DNA of 19,058 bases from Bacteroidota bacterium (lineage in GTDB: Bacteria; Bacteroidota; Bacteroidia; Flavobacteriales_F; PHOS-HE28): the NCBI GenBank assembly GCA_023430945.1, contig JAEYYE010000261.1:1-19058 (forward strand). Direction: 5' to 3'. Below are positions 7,394-15,307 of the stretch, in pieces. The notes beneath the pieces are model-generated. The model did not search any database. It had not been told where the DNA came from and worked only from the letters and a program-made list of their open reading frames with translations. The position numbers and the translations under genes are program-made. Numbering within the stretch: position 1 is the first letter of the stretch; each line of letters opens with the position of its first letter.

Positions 7394-9160
7394 ATGGAGA
7401 GAAGGTGGAGGTTGAAGGATGCTGCGGACGATGCGATCGCGGAGACCCTTGTGCACGAACGCTGCACATTGGAGGCGGCACGGTTGCTCGTACAACGCGG
7501 CATCACCGATCGCGATAGTGCTTCCACGTTCTTCAGGCCGGAGCTTTCCCAGCTTCACGATCCGTTCCTCATGGCTGGCATGCAACAGGCCGTGGAACGG
7601 ATCGAGCGGGCGCTCGGCGACAATGAACGCATCATGATCTATGGCGATTATGACGTGGATGGAACCACGGCCGTCGCGCTGGTCTACGCGTTCCTGAAGA
7701 AATTCACCGGCAACATCAGTTTCTACATACCCGATCGCTACGCTGAGGGATACGGGATCTCTTTCGCCGGGATCGATCATGCAGCGACCGATGGCGTTAC
7801 GCTGATCATCGCGCTTGATTGCGGGATCAAAGCACTGGACAAGGTGGAATACGCCACTGCGAAAGGCATCGATCTCATCATCTGCGACCATCACCGGCCC
7901 GGCGACCAGCTCCCCGCAGCCGTGGCCGTGCTCGACCCGAAGCGCGACGATTGCAACTATCCGTACAAGGAGCTCAGTGGCTGCGGGATCGGTTTCAAAC
8001 TGATGCAGGGTTTCGCCCAACGCAACGGGATCCCTTTCCAGGAACTTTGGCCATTGCTGGATCTCGTTGCGGTGAGCACCGCATGCGACATCGTTCCGGT
8101 GACCGGTGAGAACCGGGTGCTCTCCTACTTCGGCCTGCAGCAGTTGAACATCGATCCGCGCCCGGGATTGAAGGTGATGATGGGCATGGCCAACGTGAAG
8201 AAGAAGCTTTGCGTGAGCGATCTTGTCTTCCTGATCGGCCCACGGATCAACGCCGCCGGCCGCGTGGAACATGGCCGCCAGGCCGTTGAACTTCTGCTTG
8301 CCCATGACCAGAAGCAGGCTGAACAGACCGGCCTGCGCCTCGATCTGAACAATACACACCGCCAGGAACTCGACAAGGACATCACGCAACAGGCGATGGA
8401 GCAGATCGCCGGATCTGAATTCCAGGATTCCTGGAGCACGGTGCTCTTCCATGCCTCCTGGCACAAGGGTGTGATCGGCATCGTGGCTTCACGCCTGATC
8501 GAGAAGTACCACCGCCCCACCGTGATCCTCACCGAAAGCAATGGCCAGGCCGTGGGATCTGCCAGAAGTGTGAAGGGCTTCGACATCTACGAAGCGATCA
8601 ACAGCTGCTCGGACCTGCTCGATCAATTCGGCGGACATATGTACGCTGCCGGGCTTACCATGCCGCTTGCGAACGTTACGGTATTCCGTGAGCGATTCGA
8701 GGAGGTCGTTCGCTCAACGCTGCGGCCGCACCTGCGTGTTCCCGAAGATGAAGTGGACCTTGAAGTGCGATTCGCCGATCTTACCACTCCGCTGTTCAAG
8801 GTGTTGAAGTACATGGCGCCTTACGGTCCCGGCAACATGCGGCCCCTGTTCGTTACGCGTGGTGTGGTGGATCGCGGAAGTGCGCGGCTGGTGGGCACCG
8901 ATCATCTCAAGATGTGCCTCGCGCAACCTGGTGAGCCGCGCCTGCAGTTCGACGCGATCGGCTTCAGGCTCGCGCACCATTATGATCTTGTGCGAAGCGG
9001 CGAACCGTTCAGCATACTGTATTGCGTGGAAGAGAACGAATGGCAGGGCAAACGCACGATCCAGTTGAACGTGAAGGATATCAAGCCCGGGATCGATGGC
9101 GTGCTCGAGAACATTGGCATGCGTGAGCTTTCCAGAACGGAAGCCGTTGTGCTCGCCTGA
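7394..9160 (+). CDS. recJ: Single-stranded-DNA-specific exonuclease RecJ
   Basis: A 588-residue protein of normal RecJ length. The DHH phosphoesterase domain shows motif I 'IYGDYDVDGTTA' (about 82-93), 'ALDCGIK' (about 140-146) and the namesake 'CDHHRPGD' (D165, H166, H167), all metal-binding for Mn/Mg. 'PRINAAGRVEHG' (about 283-294) follows. The DHHA1 domain has 'HKGVIGIVASRLIEKYHRP' (about 357-375), 'GSARSVKGFDIYEAI' (about 388-402) and 'FGGHMYAAG' (about 412-420). The C-terminal OB-fold runs from about 440 to the end. RecJ degrades single-stranded DNA 5' to 3' in recombination and mismatch repair in the cytoplasm. ATG 7394 ('MERRWRLK') fits family N-termini such as K/R-W at residues 3-7 and the promoter position; the frame is open from 7292. 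A secreted-monooxygenase gene follows on the same strand after 60 nt. Confidence 0.97.
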   Translation: MERRWRLKDAADDAIAETLVHERCTLEAARLLVQRGITDRDSASTFFRPELSQLHDPFLMAGMQQAVERIERALGDNERIMIYGDYDVDGTTAVALVYAFLKKFTGNISFYIPDRYAEGYGISFAGIDHAATDGVTLIIALDCGIKALDKVEYATAKGIDLIICDHHRPGDQLPAAVAVLDPKRDDCNYPYKELSGCGIGFKLMQGFAQRNGIPFQELWPLLDLVAVSTACDIVPVTGENRVLSYFGLQQLNIDPRPGLKVMMGMANVKKKLCVSDLVFLIGPRINAAGRVEHGRQAVELLLAHDQKQAEQTGLRLDLNNTHRQELDKDITQQAMEQIAGSEFQDSWSTVLFHASWHKGVIGIVASRLIEKYHRPTVILTESNGQAVGSARSVKGFDIYEAINSCSDLLDQFGGHMYAAGLTMPLANVTVFRERFEEVVRSTLRPHLRVPEDEVDLEVRFADLTTPLFKVLKYMAPYGPGNMRPLFVTRGVVDRGSARLVGTDHLKMCLAQPGEPRLQFDAIGFRLAHHYDLVRSGEPFSILYCVEENEWQGKRTIQLNVKDIKPGIDGVLENIGMRELSRTEAVVLA

Positions 9161-9175
9161 TCGCCTGCTTCTTTC

Positions 9176-9183
9176 TACCTTTC
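9176..9183 (+). promoter_or_regulatory. Possible -7 element before the cytochrome c/monooxygenase gene
   Basis: TACCTTTC has 7 of 8 positions of TAnnTTTG and ends 37 nt before the ATG at 9221, shortly after the recJ stop. The nearest upstream TTG is too far (26-nt spacer), so this is a weak call; read-through from recJ is the alternative. Confidence 0.3.
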
Positions 9184-9220
9184 AGGCTGCCCCGGCACTT
9201 TCGGCCGGTGCGTTACATCG

Positions 9221-10804
9221 ATGAAGCGAGATCCTTTTCTGCGATCGCTATTCGTATCGATCGCCTTTTATGGCGCATCGTTCGCCCAGGCCCAGACACC
9301 CACGTGGAGCGACGATATCGCGTGCATCGTGAACAGCCATTGCACGCCCTGCCACCGTCCGGAAGGCCCCGGGCATTTCGATCTGATCACCTATGCGGAT
9401 GCTTACTACTGGCGGAATGAGATGCAGGCGGCGACGAGCAGCCGTTTCATGCCGCCATGGCCGCCGGATCAGAGTTACAATGCGCTCGCACATGCACGCA
9501 CGCTCTCGCAGGATGAAATAGACCTGATCTCCGCCTGGGTGCAGGGCGGTGCTCCGGAAGGCGATCCCGCGAACACGCCACCCCCACCGGTCTTCAATAG
9601 CAACGAACAGATCACCGATCCTGACATCACCGCAACGATGGAGGAATTCGTGATCCCCGCCTCAAGCGCCGATCTGTACCGTTGTTTCGTTCTCGAAGTG
9701 GACAATCCCACCGATCGGTATATCACGGGAATGGAAGTGGTGCCCGGCAATACCTCCATGGTGCACCATGTGCTCGTTTTCCAGGACACCACCGGTGAAG
9801 CGCGCCAACTGGACGATCAGGACATTCTTCCCGGCTACACCAGTTTCGGCGGGATCGGGGTGAACGATGCAAAGCTCATCGGCGCGTGGGTGCCCGGTGA
9901 ACAGGCGTTCTACACGCCCCAAGGCATGGGCATCAAACTCTTCGCGAACGCGGATATCGTGATCCAGGTGCATTACCCGGCCACCAGTTCATCGGAAGTG
10001 GATGCCACGAAATTGAACCTGCAGATGAGCGATGCACCTTTCCTGCGCAACCTCGCGATCGATGCGGTGCTGGAGCATACCTGGACGCTCACCAACGGGC
10101 CGTTGATCATTCCCCCGAATGAAGTGAAGAGCTTCCATTCGCAATTCGAGGTGCCGTTCCCTTCCACGATCGTTTCCATCGCCCCACATGCGCATCTGGT
10201 GTGTACTTCCATGCGGGCGTATGCAGTGCTGCCTTCCGGCGATACCATTCCGCTGATCGATATACCGAACTGGGATTTCCGCTGGCAGGGCCATTACCAG
10301 TTCCGCAACCCGATCCATCTTCCAACAGGCACCATGTTGCATGGCGAAGCCACGTACGACAATACTGTGAACAATCCGTTCAACCCGAACTCCCCGCCCG
10401 GCTGGATCTACCTCGGCGAAGCCACCACGAACGAGATGATGCTCTTCTATTTCGCGTGGACGCTCGGTTCACCGGCCGATGAGAACATGGTGATCGATGA
10501 TGGCGATCACATGCCGCATCACCTTGATTGCGTGCCGCAGATACAGGTGGGGATCGCGGAGAATGACAATGAATCCGAGCTGCTGGTCTGGCCTTCACCG
10601 GCGCGAGATGTGATCCATATCGATGCGGGTGATCGTAACGGCAACGTTGAATTGCTGGACGGACTTGGCCGGATCGTGGAACGAGTGACGGTCAAGGAAA
10701 AAGTGATCACACTTTCCGTGGCCGGACTTTCCGCAGGCCAGTACACGCTCAGATCTACCGATCGGCGCGGTTTCGTTTCGCATCGCAAGATCATGTTGGA
10801 ATGA
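9221..10804 (+). CDS. Secreted cytochrome c / type II copper monooxygenase-like protein with T9SS tail
   Basis: A 527-residue exported protein with four parts. A signal peptide (about 1-24, ending 'FAQAQ') is followed by a short c-type heme domain with CTPCH at 41-45 and a likely distal ligand M77 in 'RFMPPWPPD'. Next is a domain like the ascorbate-dependent type II copper monooxygenases (peptidylglycine hydroxylating/dopamine beta types). 'MVHHVLVF' (H182, H183) and 'VIQVHYP' (H251) fit copper site H; 'APHAHLV' (H323, H325) and 'NEMMLFYF' (M406/M407) fit copper site M. The end (about 455-527, 'VWPSPARDVIHI', 'LLDGLGRIVERV', 'LSAGQYTLRSTDRRG') is a T9SS type A sorting domain. It is inferred to oxidise an unknown substrate outside the cell, the heme probably feeding electrons to copper. 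ATG 9221 starts the signal peptide. The stop overlaps the tadA start (ATGA). Confidence 0.85.
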   Translation: MKRDPFLRSLFVSIAFYGASFAQAQTPTWSDDIACIVNSHCTPCHRPEGPGHFDLITYADAYYWRNEMQAATSSRFMPPWPPDQSYNALAHARTLSQDEIDLISAWVQGGAPEGDPANTPPPPVFNSNEQITDPDITATMEEFVIPASSADLYRCFVLEVDNPTDRYITGMEVVPGNTSMVHHVLVFQDTTGEARQLDDQDILPGYTSFGGIGVNDAKLIGAWVPGEQAFYTPQGMGIKLFANADIVIQVHYPATSSSEVDATKLNLQMSDAPFLRNLAIDAVLEHTWTLTNGPLIIPPNEVKSFHSQFEVPFPSTIVSIAPHAHLVCTSMRAYAVLPSGDTIPLIDIPNWDFRWQGHYQFRNPIHLPTGTMLHGEATYDNTVNNPFNPNSPPGWIYLGEATTNEMMLFYFAWTLGSPADENMVIDDGDHMPHHLDCVPQIQVGIAENDNESELLVWPSPARDVIHIDAGDRNGNVELLDGLGRIVERVTVKEKVITLSVAGLSAGQYTLRSTDRRGFVSHRKIMLE

Positions 10805-11250
10805 TCAAGGTGTACGATGATGAGTTCTTCATGCGCCAGGCGATCCGCGAAGCGGAACAGGCCTTCAAGGTGGATGAGATCCCGGTGGGCGCGGTGATCG
10901 CATGCGGCGATCGGATCGTGGGCAAAGGCCATAATCTTACCGAAAGGCTGAACGACGTAACGGCACATGCCGAGATCCAGGCGATCACCGCCGCAGCGGA
11001 GAATATCGGTGGCAAATACCTGCGCGATTGTACATTGTATGTAACTGTTGAACCATGCGTGATGTGCGCGGGTGCGCTGGCCTGGTCGCAGATCGGCAAG
11101 ATCGTGTTCGGTGCGTTCGATGAAAAGGCCGGCTACCGCCGGTTCGGCAACCGGTTATTGCATCCGAAGACTCAGGTGATCGGTGGTATACTCGAGGCGG
11201 AATGTTCCGATCTGATGATCGCGTTCTTCAGGAAGAAGCGTGCCTTGTGA
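10801..11250 (+). CDS. tadA: tRNA-specific adenosine deaminase TadA
   Basis: A 149-residue cytidine-deaminase-fold enzyme of normal TadA length. The zinc site is complete: H56-A-E58 in 'THAEIQA'-like context ('VTAHAEIQAI') and 'TVEPCVMCAGAL' with C86 and C89. 'DEIPVGAVI' (about 25-33), 'GHNLTERLNDVTAHAE' (43-58) and 'KAGYRRFGNRLLHPKT'-type C-terminal residues fit TadA rather than a guanine or cytosine deaminase. TadA converts the wobble adenosine of tRNA-Arg(ACG) to inosine in the cytoplasm. Its ATG overlaps the stop of the upstream secreted monooxygenase gene by four bases (ATGA at 10801-10804), so the two are probably translationally coupled though functionally unrelated. The gene is followed by a repeat-rich convergent spacer. 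Confidence 0.96.
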   Translation: MIKVYDDEFFMRQAIREAEQAFKVDEIPVGAVIACGDRIVGKGHNLTERLNDVTAHAEIQAITAAAENIGGKYLRDCTLYVTVEPCVMCAGALAWSQIGKIVFGAFDEKAGYRRFGNRLLHPKTQVIGGILEAECSDLMIAFFRKKRAL

Positions 11251-11281
11251 TCAGCTGTGCGTGAAGGATAGCAGCGGAAAC

Positions 11282-11370
11282 CCCGCAGTACGGCGCTCCC
11301 GCAGTACGGCGGGATGGCCGTGCGAGGAGTTGCAGCCCTTCAACTTCGCTCAGGACGAGCTCCTGGCCTG
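11282..11370. repeat. Compound intergenic repeat (REP-like hairpins) between convergent genes
   Basis: The 161-nt spacer between tadA and the GT-C-like gene holds two repeat types. A 14-nt direct repeat, CCCGCAGTACGGCG, occurs at 11282-11295 and 11298-11311; the second copy runs on into a hairpin with arms CCCGC and GCGGG. After that, 11337-11357 carries CTTCAACTTCGCTCAGGACG, which resembles a dispersed repeat seen in many bacterial genomes; read on the minus strand it encodes 'ELVLSEVEG', a peptide that recurs in spurious database ORFs. Arms AGGAG (about 11324-11328) and CTCCT (about 11361-11365) flank it. The spot between two 3' ends is usual for REP-like elements, which can also end transcription. 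Confidence 0.6.
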
Positions 11371-11411
11371 ACCATGAGGCTTTGCGAAGCGACACGCCAA
11401 ATACGCAACGG

Positions 11412-13022
11412 CTATCGATCAGAAAGTCCGCGATCGAACTTAAAGATCCTGAGGTCTGGTGATCTCCGATCGAGGATGAGCGTTCCGTGATCCCATTCCA
11501 TGCCTTTCCATACCGCGAAATAGCGGATCCGATGATCCCTGATCTGGTGCAATTGTTCTTCTTTCGGAATATCAGGCAATATCTCCCCATGGTAGGTGAG
11601 CCCCAGTTCGTAGGCGATGTGGAGGCAGCTTGCATATTGATCACGTTGCGTATCGTCACTGCGTAGTGAAGCCAGCGCTCCATTCAAGCGCATGGGCCGT
11701 AGTTCCTCGATCGCCTGCTTCCTGTCATGATCGATCCGATAGGATGAACGTAATGTTCCGATCGGATCCATCAGCGCACCGATCAGATCACCTGCCGCGA
11801 CATCCTCATCCCTCGTAAAGAGCAGTTCCTTCACCGGCCGCTTGATGGCAAATAGGCAGATCACCAGCGTGAGCATGCCGCCGATGAATTTCCGATCCGG
11901 AAGCAACAATTGCAGACACCACCCGACCATGAAAAGCATGAGGAACGTGTTGATCCAGATGTAGCGGTCCTGCACGAGAATGGCCGTGTAACCAATATTC
12001 AATGCGACCAACAGGAATAATGGAAGCACCAGGATACGGTCGCGCAGCAGATGTTTCGGACCTCGAAGCAGGATGGTCATGAAGAGCACAATAAGAAATG
12101 GTGTGCCCAGCTGCCTTTGAACATCGTAGTAATAGATCGATGCGAGATTCCGCTTGACCAGTTCAAGGTACCGATGCGGATCTGTCCAGGGATGGAGCGG
12201 AGTCAACTTTATCACATCTCCCGGAGCCTCCCAGGGTGAGATCGCACCGGGTGGCGGTTCGTGCGGCCCATCCTTCAGCAACGGTAGAAGTTTCATTTCA
12301 CCGGGCATTGGCGCCACCTCAACGGTCTGGTTGAAGCGCGCTGCTTCACTGATCGTAGGATAACCGTATTTGAGGCTCATGGCAATGACCCATGGTGCCG
12401 TGGTCAGCAAAAAAGCGAACAAGGCGGCGAGAACATTTCCCCATTTCCTTCGATCACTTTCAATGAAGGCGAGAAAGAGTAGAAAGGCGATGAAGAGCGG
12501 GAATGCGAATGCCTTGGAGAAATACCAGAGCCCACCTATGATCCCGAAAAGGATCGCGGTGCGGCGCGATCCGAAGATCCCGCCCCGTATGGAAAGAGCG
12601 AGGATCACCAACCCAAAACTGATGAACAGCAGATCGGCGGTAAGGAATAGCAATGCATGCGATAGCATGAAAGGGATGGCGGCGAAAAGAAGGATCGGCC
12701 GCAACGGAGATCGAAGGGGCCGCAACAAACCATTCCAAACAATAAGGGTGGCACCGCCGATCACCAATTGAACACACTTGAAGGCGATGATCCCATTGCT
12801 GAAAAGCTTGATCGGGATCACCAGCATCCAGATGATCAGCGGGCTCCAATGGGCGTTCACGATGTTCAGGAAACTCCCATCTGCGTAGCGATGCGCGATC
12901 GTCAGGTACTGGAACGTATCCGGATTATCGACATGCCACTTCAGGAAGGGGAAAAGCGCAGCGGCGAGCAATACATACAGCAGCAGCGCGATGAAAAGCG
13001 GGGACCGGAACATGCGGTGCAA
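11412..13022 (-). CDS. Polytopic membrane protein, GT-C-like (GT39/PMT-type) glycosyltransferase candidate
   Basis: A 536-residue protein with about ten hydrophobic segments over the first two thirds and a soluble C-terminal part from about residue 420. The first extracytoplasmic loop, 'NPDTFQYLTIAHRYADGSFLNIVNAHWSPLIIW' region (D35, about 33-65), resembles the loop of GT-C family lipid-linked-sugar glycosyltransferases, where an acidic residue sits after the first membrane helix. I cannot confirm the catalytic acid or the substrate. The C-terminal part ('IRYFAVWKGMEWDHGTL') is like the soluble ends of uncharacterised dolichyl-mannosyltransferase-like Bacteroidota proteins. It lies 27 nt downstream of the M61 peptidase gene on the same strand and is probably in one operon with it. 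ATG 13022 is the longest start; a second ATG at 13013 (MFRSP) is equally possible. Confidence 0.6.
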   Translation of the reverse strand: MHRMFRSPLFIALLLYVLLAAALFPFLKWHVDNPDTFQYLTIAHRYADGSFLNIVNAHWSPLIIWMLVIPIKLFSNGIIAFKCVQLVIGGATLIVWNGLLRPLRSPLRPILLFAAIPFMLSHALLFLTADLLFISFGLVILALSIRGGIFGSRRTAILFGIIGGLWYFSKAFAFPLFIAFLLFLAFIESDRRKWGNVLAALFAFLLTTAPWVIAMSLKYGYPTISEAARFNQTVEVAPMPGEMKLLPLLKDGPHEPPPGAISPWEAPGDVIKLTPLHPWTDPHRYLELVKRNLASIYYYDVQRQLGTPFLIVLFMTILLRGPKHLLRDRILVLPLFLLVALNIGYTAILVQDRYIWINTFLMLFMVGWCLQLLLPDRKFIGGMLTLVICLFAIKRPVKELLFTRDEDVAAGDLIGALMDPIGTLRSSYRIDHDRKQAIEELRPMRLNGALASLRSDDTQRDQYASCLHIAYELGLTYHGEILPDIPKEEQLHQIRDHRIRYFAVWKGMEWDHGTLILDRRSPDLRIFKFDRGLSDR

Positions 13023-13049
13023 AGGAAATCCCGCCCGCGCGATCGGCCA

Positions 13050-14588
13050 TCACTTTCCGATCCACCGATCCCGCAGTTGGATCTGTTCCTCGGTCGGCTT
13101 TTCGCTTGTTCTCAATACCAAGGTGCCGGGATCGAACTCGATCCCCACTTCAGTGAACCATTCCTTCAACGGCAATGGGCCGGGCCGATCCAGATATTGG
13201 CGAAGCATTTCACCGATCGCAGGTGTCGTCATCTCTTCGATCACAGCAAAAAGTTCCTCATCCTTGAAAGGTCTGCCCCGGCCGTACTTCTCATGGAGCC
13301 GATCGATGAGAGCGACCACCCCCATCTCACCTTTCGAACCTTTGCGCAACGCGATGTCGAGCCCCATGCAGAACAGGGTTCCCTTCAAGTAGAAATTGTA
13401 GTACTGGTCCTGCCGCTGCATGGCCTGCTCGCTCAATGTTGTAAGCGGAATGCTGTCCGTGAACCCGTTCATCCGGCGGATCTTTCCTTCGATCGTGGCA
13501 AGGAATTCCTCGAGCGTAATGCGGCCCTGCTTGATCGGCATATGGATCGCGAAATATTCGGTCATTCCCTCATAAAGCCACAGGTGCTTCGACATTTCCG
13601 GGTGCTGGAAATGATAGTTCGCGATCTCTTCGCTGTGCACGCCGATCGGCAGGATGGTGTGGAAGAACTCGTGGCTCGCGATGCCATATACCTGTTCCTT
13701 GATTGCTTGCGGATCGGTGGGTGAATGGAGCAGGATCAATGTGGAGGTGGCATGCTCGAGACCATCGCCGGACCATGAATCCGGGCGTGTTTCGGGATGA
13801 TGATAGAGAAGGAAGGAGTAACGATCCACTGGCAATGTTCCGCCGAGATACGCGCGTTGATCCTCCAACAACGGCTTGATATGCGTGGCGATCTCAGCCG
13901 CCATCTTTTTTCTGGAAGTGCTATGCACAGCGACGAGCACGTCGATATCGTTCAAGCGGATATGCGCAGTATCCGGCGGTGCGATCAGGATGGGCGAATC
14001 CACGAGCGTGCGGTAATCTTTCGCTGTGGATCGTATGCCACCTTCGATCGGATGATGCTCCATACTTGTCGCCGCGAACAGGCCTGAAGGGATCTTCATC
14101 CTCACCTCGATAGGTGATCGCTCGAAACCATCGAAATATCCGAAAAGCGCATTGTTGTTGATGACGAAGACACTGTCCTTGAAAGTGCCTTCTGACGATC
14201 TGTAATATCCCTGCGTAACACCGGGAATATCCTTCAGGTGCCGGTCGAATTCCTCCCATCCGTCATCAACGGAATAGGTGATCCTGTGAACATCGCCGGT
14301 GATGCTCCAGCAATTCGTATCGATCCGGTCCACTTCAATTTCCGATCCATCGGCCGCGAATGCCTGCAGACCATGCACCAAACGCCCATGATCCATTACA
14401 CCATAGATCCCAGGAACGATCCGCGGGAAACAGAAGATGGAACTATCGCCGACCGCTTCAGGAGCGATCAGGTCCACTGTGAGCCGATCGTTCTCCAAGG
14501 CCGTCAGATCCACGGAATAGTCATAGTGCTGTTGCGCGATGAGTACTTGGGCGCAAGTGTAAAGGATGAAGAGGATGGTGCTTCGCAT
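13050..14588 (-). CDS. Secreted M61-family (glycyl aminopeptidase-like) zinc metallopeptidase
   Basis: A 512-residue exported protein (signal peptide about 1-18, 'MRSTILFILYTCAQVLIA'). An N-terminal beta-rich M61 domain (about 20-200, with 'IVPGIYGVMDHGRLV' near 57-71) precedes a thermolysin-like catalytic domain. That domain has 'GDGLEHATSTLI' (about 275-286, the substrate-site block of M61), the zinc motif 'ASHEFFHTILP' (H306, E307, H310) and third ligand E340 in 'LWLYEGMTEYFA'. 'YYNFYLKGTLFCMGLDIALR' (about 396-415) is also typical. Many M61 proteins end in a PDZ domain; here only a short tail is left (from about 470), so PDZ may be absent or degenerate. It probably cleaves peptides in the periplasm or outside the cell. 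ATG 14588 begins the signal peptide. It heads a two-gene minus-strand unit. Confidence 0.88.
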   Translation of the reverse strand: MRSTILFILYTCAQVLIAQQHYDYSVDLTALENDRLTVDLIAPEAVGDSSIFCFPRIVPGIYGVMDHGRLVHGLQAFAADGSEIEVDRIDTNCWSITGDVHRITYSVDDGWEEFDRHLKDIPGVTQGYYRSSEGTFKDSVFVINNNALFGYFDGFERSPIEVRMKIPSGLFAATSMEHHPIEGGIRSTAKDYRTLVDSPILIAPPDTAHIRLNDIDVLVAVHSTSRKKMAAEIATHIKPLLEDQRAYLGGTLPVDRYSFLLYHHPETRPDSWSGDGLEHATSTLILLHSPTDPQAIKEQVYGIASHEFFHTILPIGVHSEEIANYHFQHPEMSKHLWLYEGMTEYFAIHMPIKQGRITLEEFLATIEGKIRRMNGFTDSIPLTTLSEQAMQRQDQYYNFYLKGTLFCMGLDIALRKGSKGEMGVVALIDRLHEKYGRGRPFKDEELFAVIEEMTTPAIGEMLRQYLDRPGPLPLKEWFTEVGIEFDPGTLVLRTSEKPTEEQIQLRDRWIGK

Positions 14589-14794
14589 ACGTAAGTGATA
14601 TAGCTATGACGCGCTCATCAGCCTCGATGTTACAGCGATCCTATCCGTTTCTTTCTTCATTTCGCTCGTTGATCAGCCACTTGATCGGCATGCACCGCCA
14701 GTTGCTCATTGCCACTATGCGAGCGCTGGTGATGGAGGTTGTTTTGGGTCACCGGAAACGGAAACCCAACAAGAACCCAACAACCGCGAAAGCC
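14589..14794. other. Divergent intergenic region with a small tandem repeat and a possible -7 element
   Basis: This 206-nt region separates the divergent M61 gene from the small secreted-protein gene. TTGTTTTG at 14739-14746 is one mismatch from TAnnTTTG on the plus strand and would give a leader of about 40 nt. AACCCAACAAG is repeated in tandem at 14763-14784 (two 11-nt units, last base G then C). The plus frame is open from 14606, but that extension lacks a signal peptide and looks non-coding. No clear promoter is seen for the M61 gene. Confidence 0.35.
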
Positions 14795-15292
14795 ATGAAC
14801 TACAAGAACATCCTCAGCATCGTTGCCACCAGCCTTTTGTTCGCCTTCAATGCAAACGCACAGGAAAAACTTCCTGCGGGGACCACCGTGGTGCTGGAAA
14901 CGCTTCAGGAACTTTCATCGGCGCACATGGCGGTAGGCCAAAGCGTTCCACTGCGCGTGAAGTATGATGTTATCGTGAAGGGAAAGATCCTGATCAAAGG
15001 CGGTGCCATGGCGAGCGGGCAGATCACTTCGCTGGAAGAGCGCGGCGCGATGGGCAGGAAGGGATCCTTCAACATGCGGCCGACCGTGGTGCAAGCCGTG
15101 GATGGCCAGATGATCGTGCTGACGAACGGCCACGCGTCGATGGCCGGTGAGAACAAAGTAGGCGGAGCAGTCGCCTTGGCAGCGGTCGTAAGTCCACTTT
15201 TCCTGCTGAAGAAGGGCAAGGATGCCGTGCTGCCACCAGGCTACGAACTTCAAGGCACCGTTGCCAACCAGGCCGAGATCGCCTTGCAGTGA
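14795..15292 (+). CDS. Small secreted protein of unknown function
   Basis: A 165-residue protein with a clear signal peptide ('MNYKNILSIVATSLLFAFNANAQ', cleavage near residues 22-23). The mature part is a compact beta-rich domain: 'LPAGTTVVLETLQELSS' (26-42), 'VGQSVPLRVKYDVIVKGKILIKGGAMASGQI' region (48-78), a basic turn 'GAMGRKGSFNMRP' (84-96), 'VDGQMIVLT' (102-110), and a glycine/alanine stretch ending 'LFLLKKGKDAVLPPGYELQGTV' (135-156). This pattern (AGT..VLxTxxELSS, GRKG, K-G-K-D-A-V-P-P-G) recurs in Bacteroidota and other exported proteins without a known function. Envelope association is inferred. ATG 14795 is chosen because it starts the signal peptide. It converges on the frameshifted T9SS gene across a strong palindrome. 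Confidence 0.8.
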   Translation: MNYKNILSIVATSLLFAFNANAQEKLPAGTTVVLETLQELSSAHMAVGQSVPLRVKYDVIVKGKILIKGGAMASGQITSLEERGAMGRKGSFNMRPTVVQAVDGQMIVLTNGHASMAGENKVGGAVALAAVVSPLFLLKKGKDAVLPPGYELQGTVANQAEIALQ

Positions 15293-15307
15293 ACCGATCG
15301 ATAAAAG

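Noticed and set aside
7202..8464. Open frame of 420 codons antisense to recJ
   Set aside because: recJ is unmistakable with all motifs; the antisense translation has no family features.
9192..9212. CCGGC ... GCCGG hairpin upstream of the monooxygenase gene, considered as a terminator for recJ
   Set aside because: Stem of five pairs with no T-run and located just before the next start codon; too weak to call.
11228..11683. Open frame on the minus strand crossing the tadA-GT-C spacer and containing 'ELVLSEVEG'
   Set aside because: It overlaps two genes and gets its middle from the intergenic repeat; that peptide is a known mark of spurious ORFs.
12768..13724. Open frame of 318 codons antisense to the GT-C-like and M61 genes
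   Set aside because: It spans two real genes and their gap, and its translation is a composition-driven shadow.
14763..14784. Two tandem 11-nt AACCCAACAAG units, considered as an iteron or CRISPR-like start
   Set aside because: Only two copies without spacers and next to a normal gene; more likely chance or a minor leader feature.
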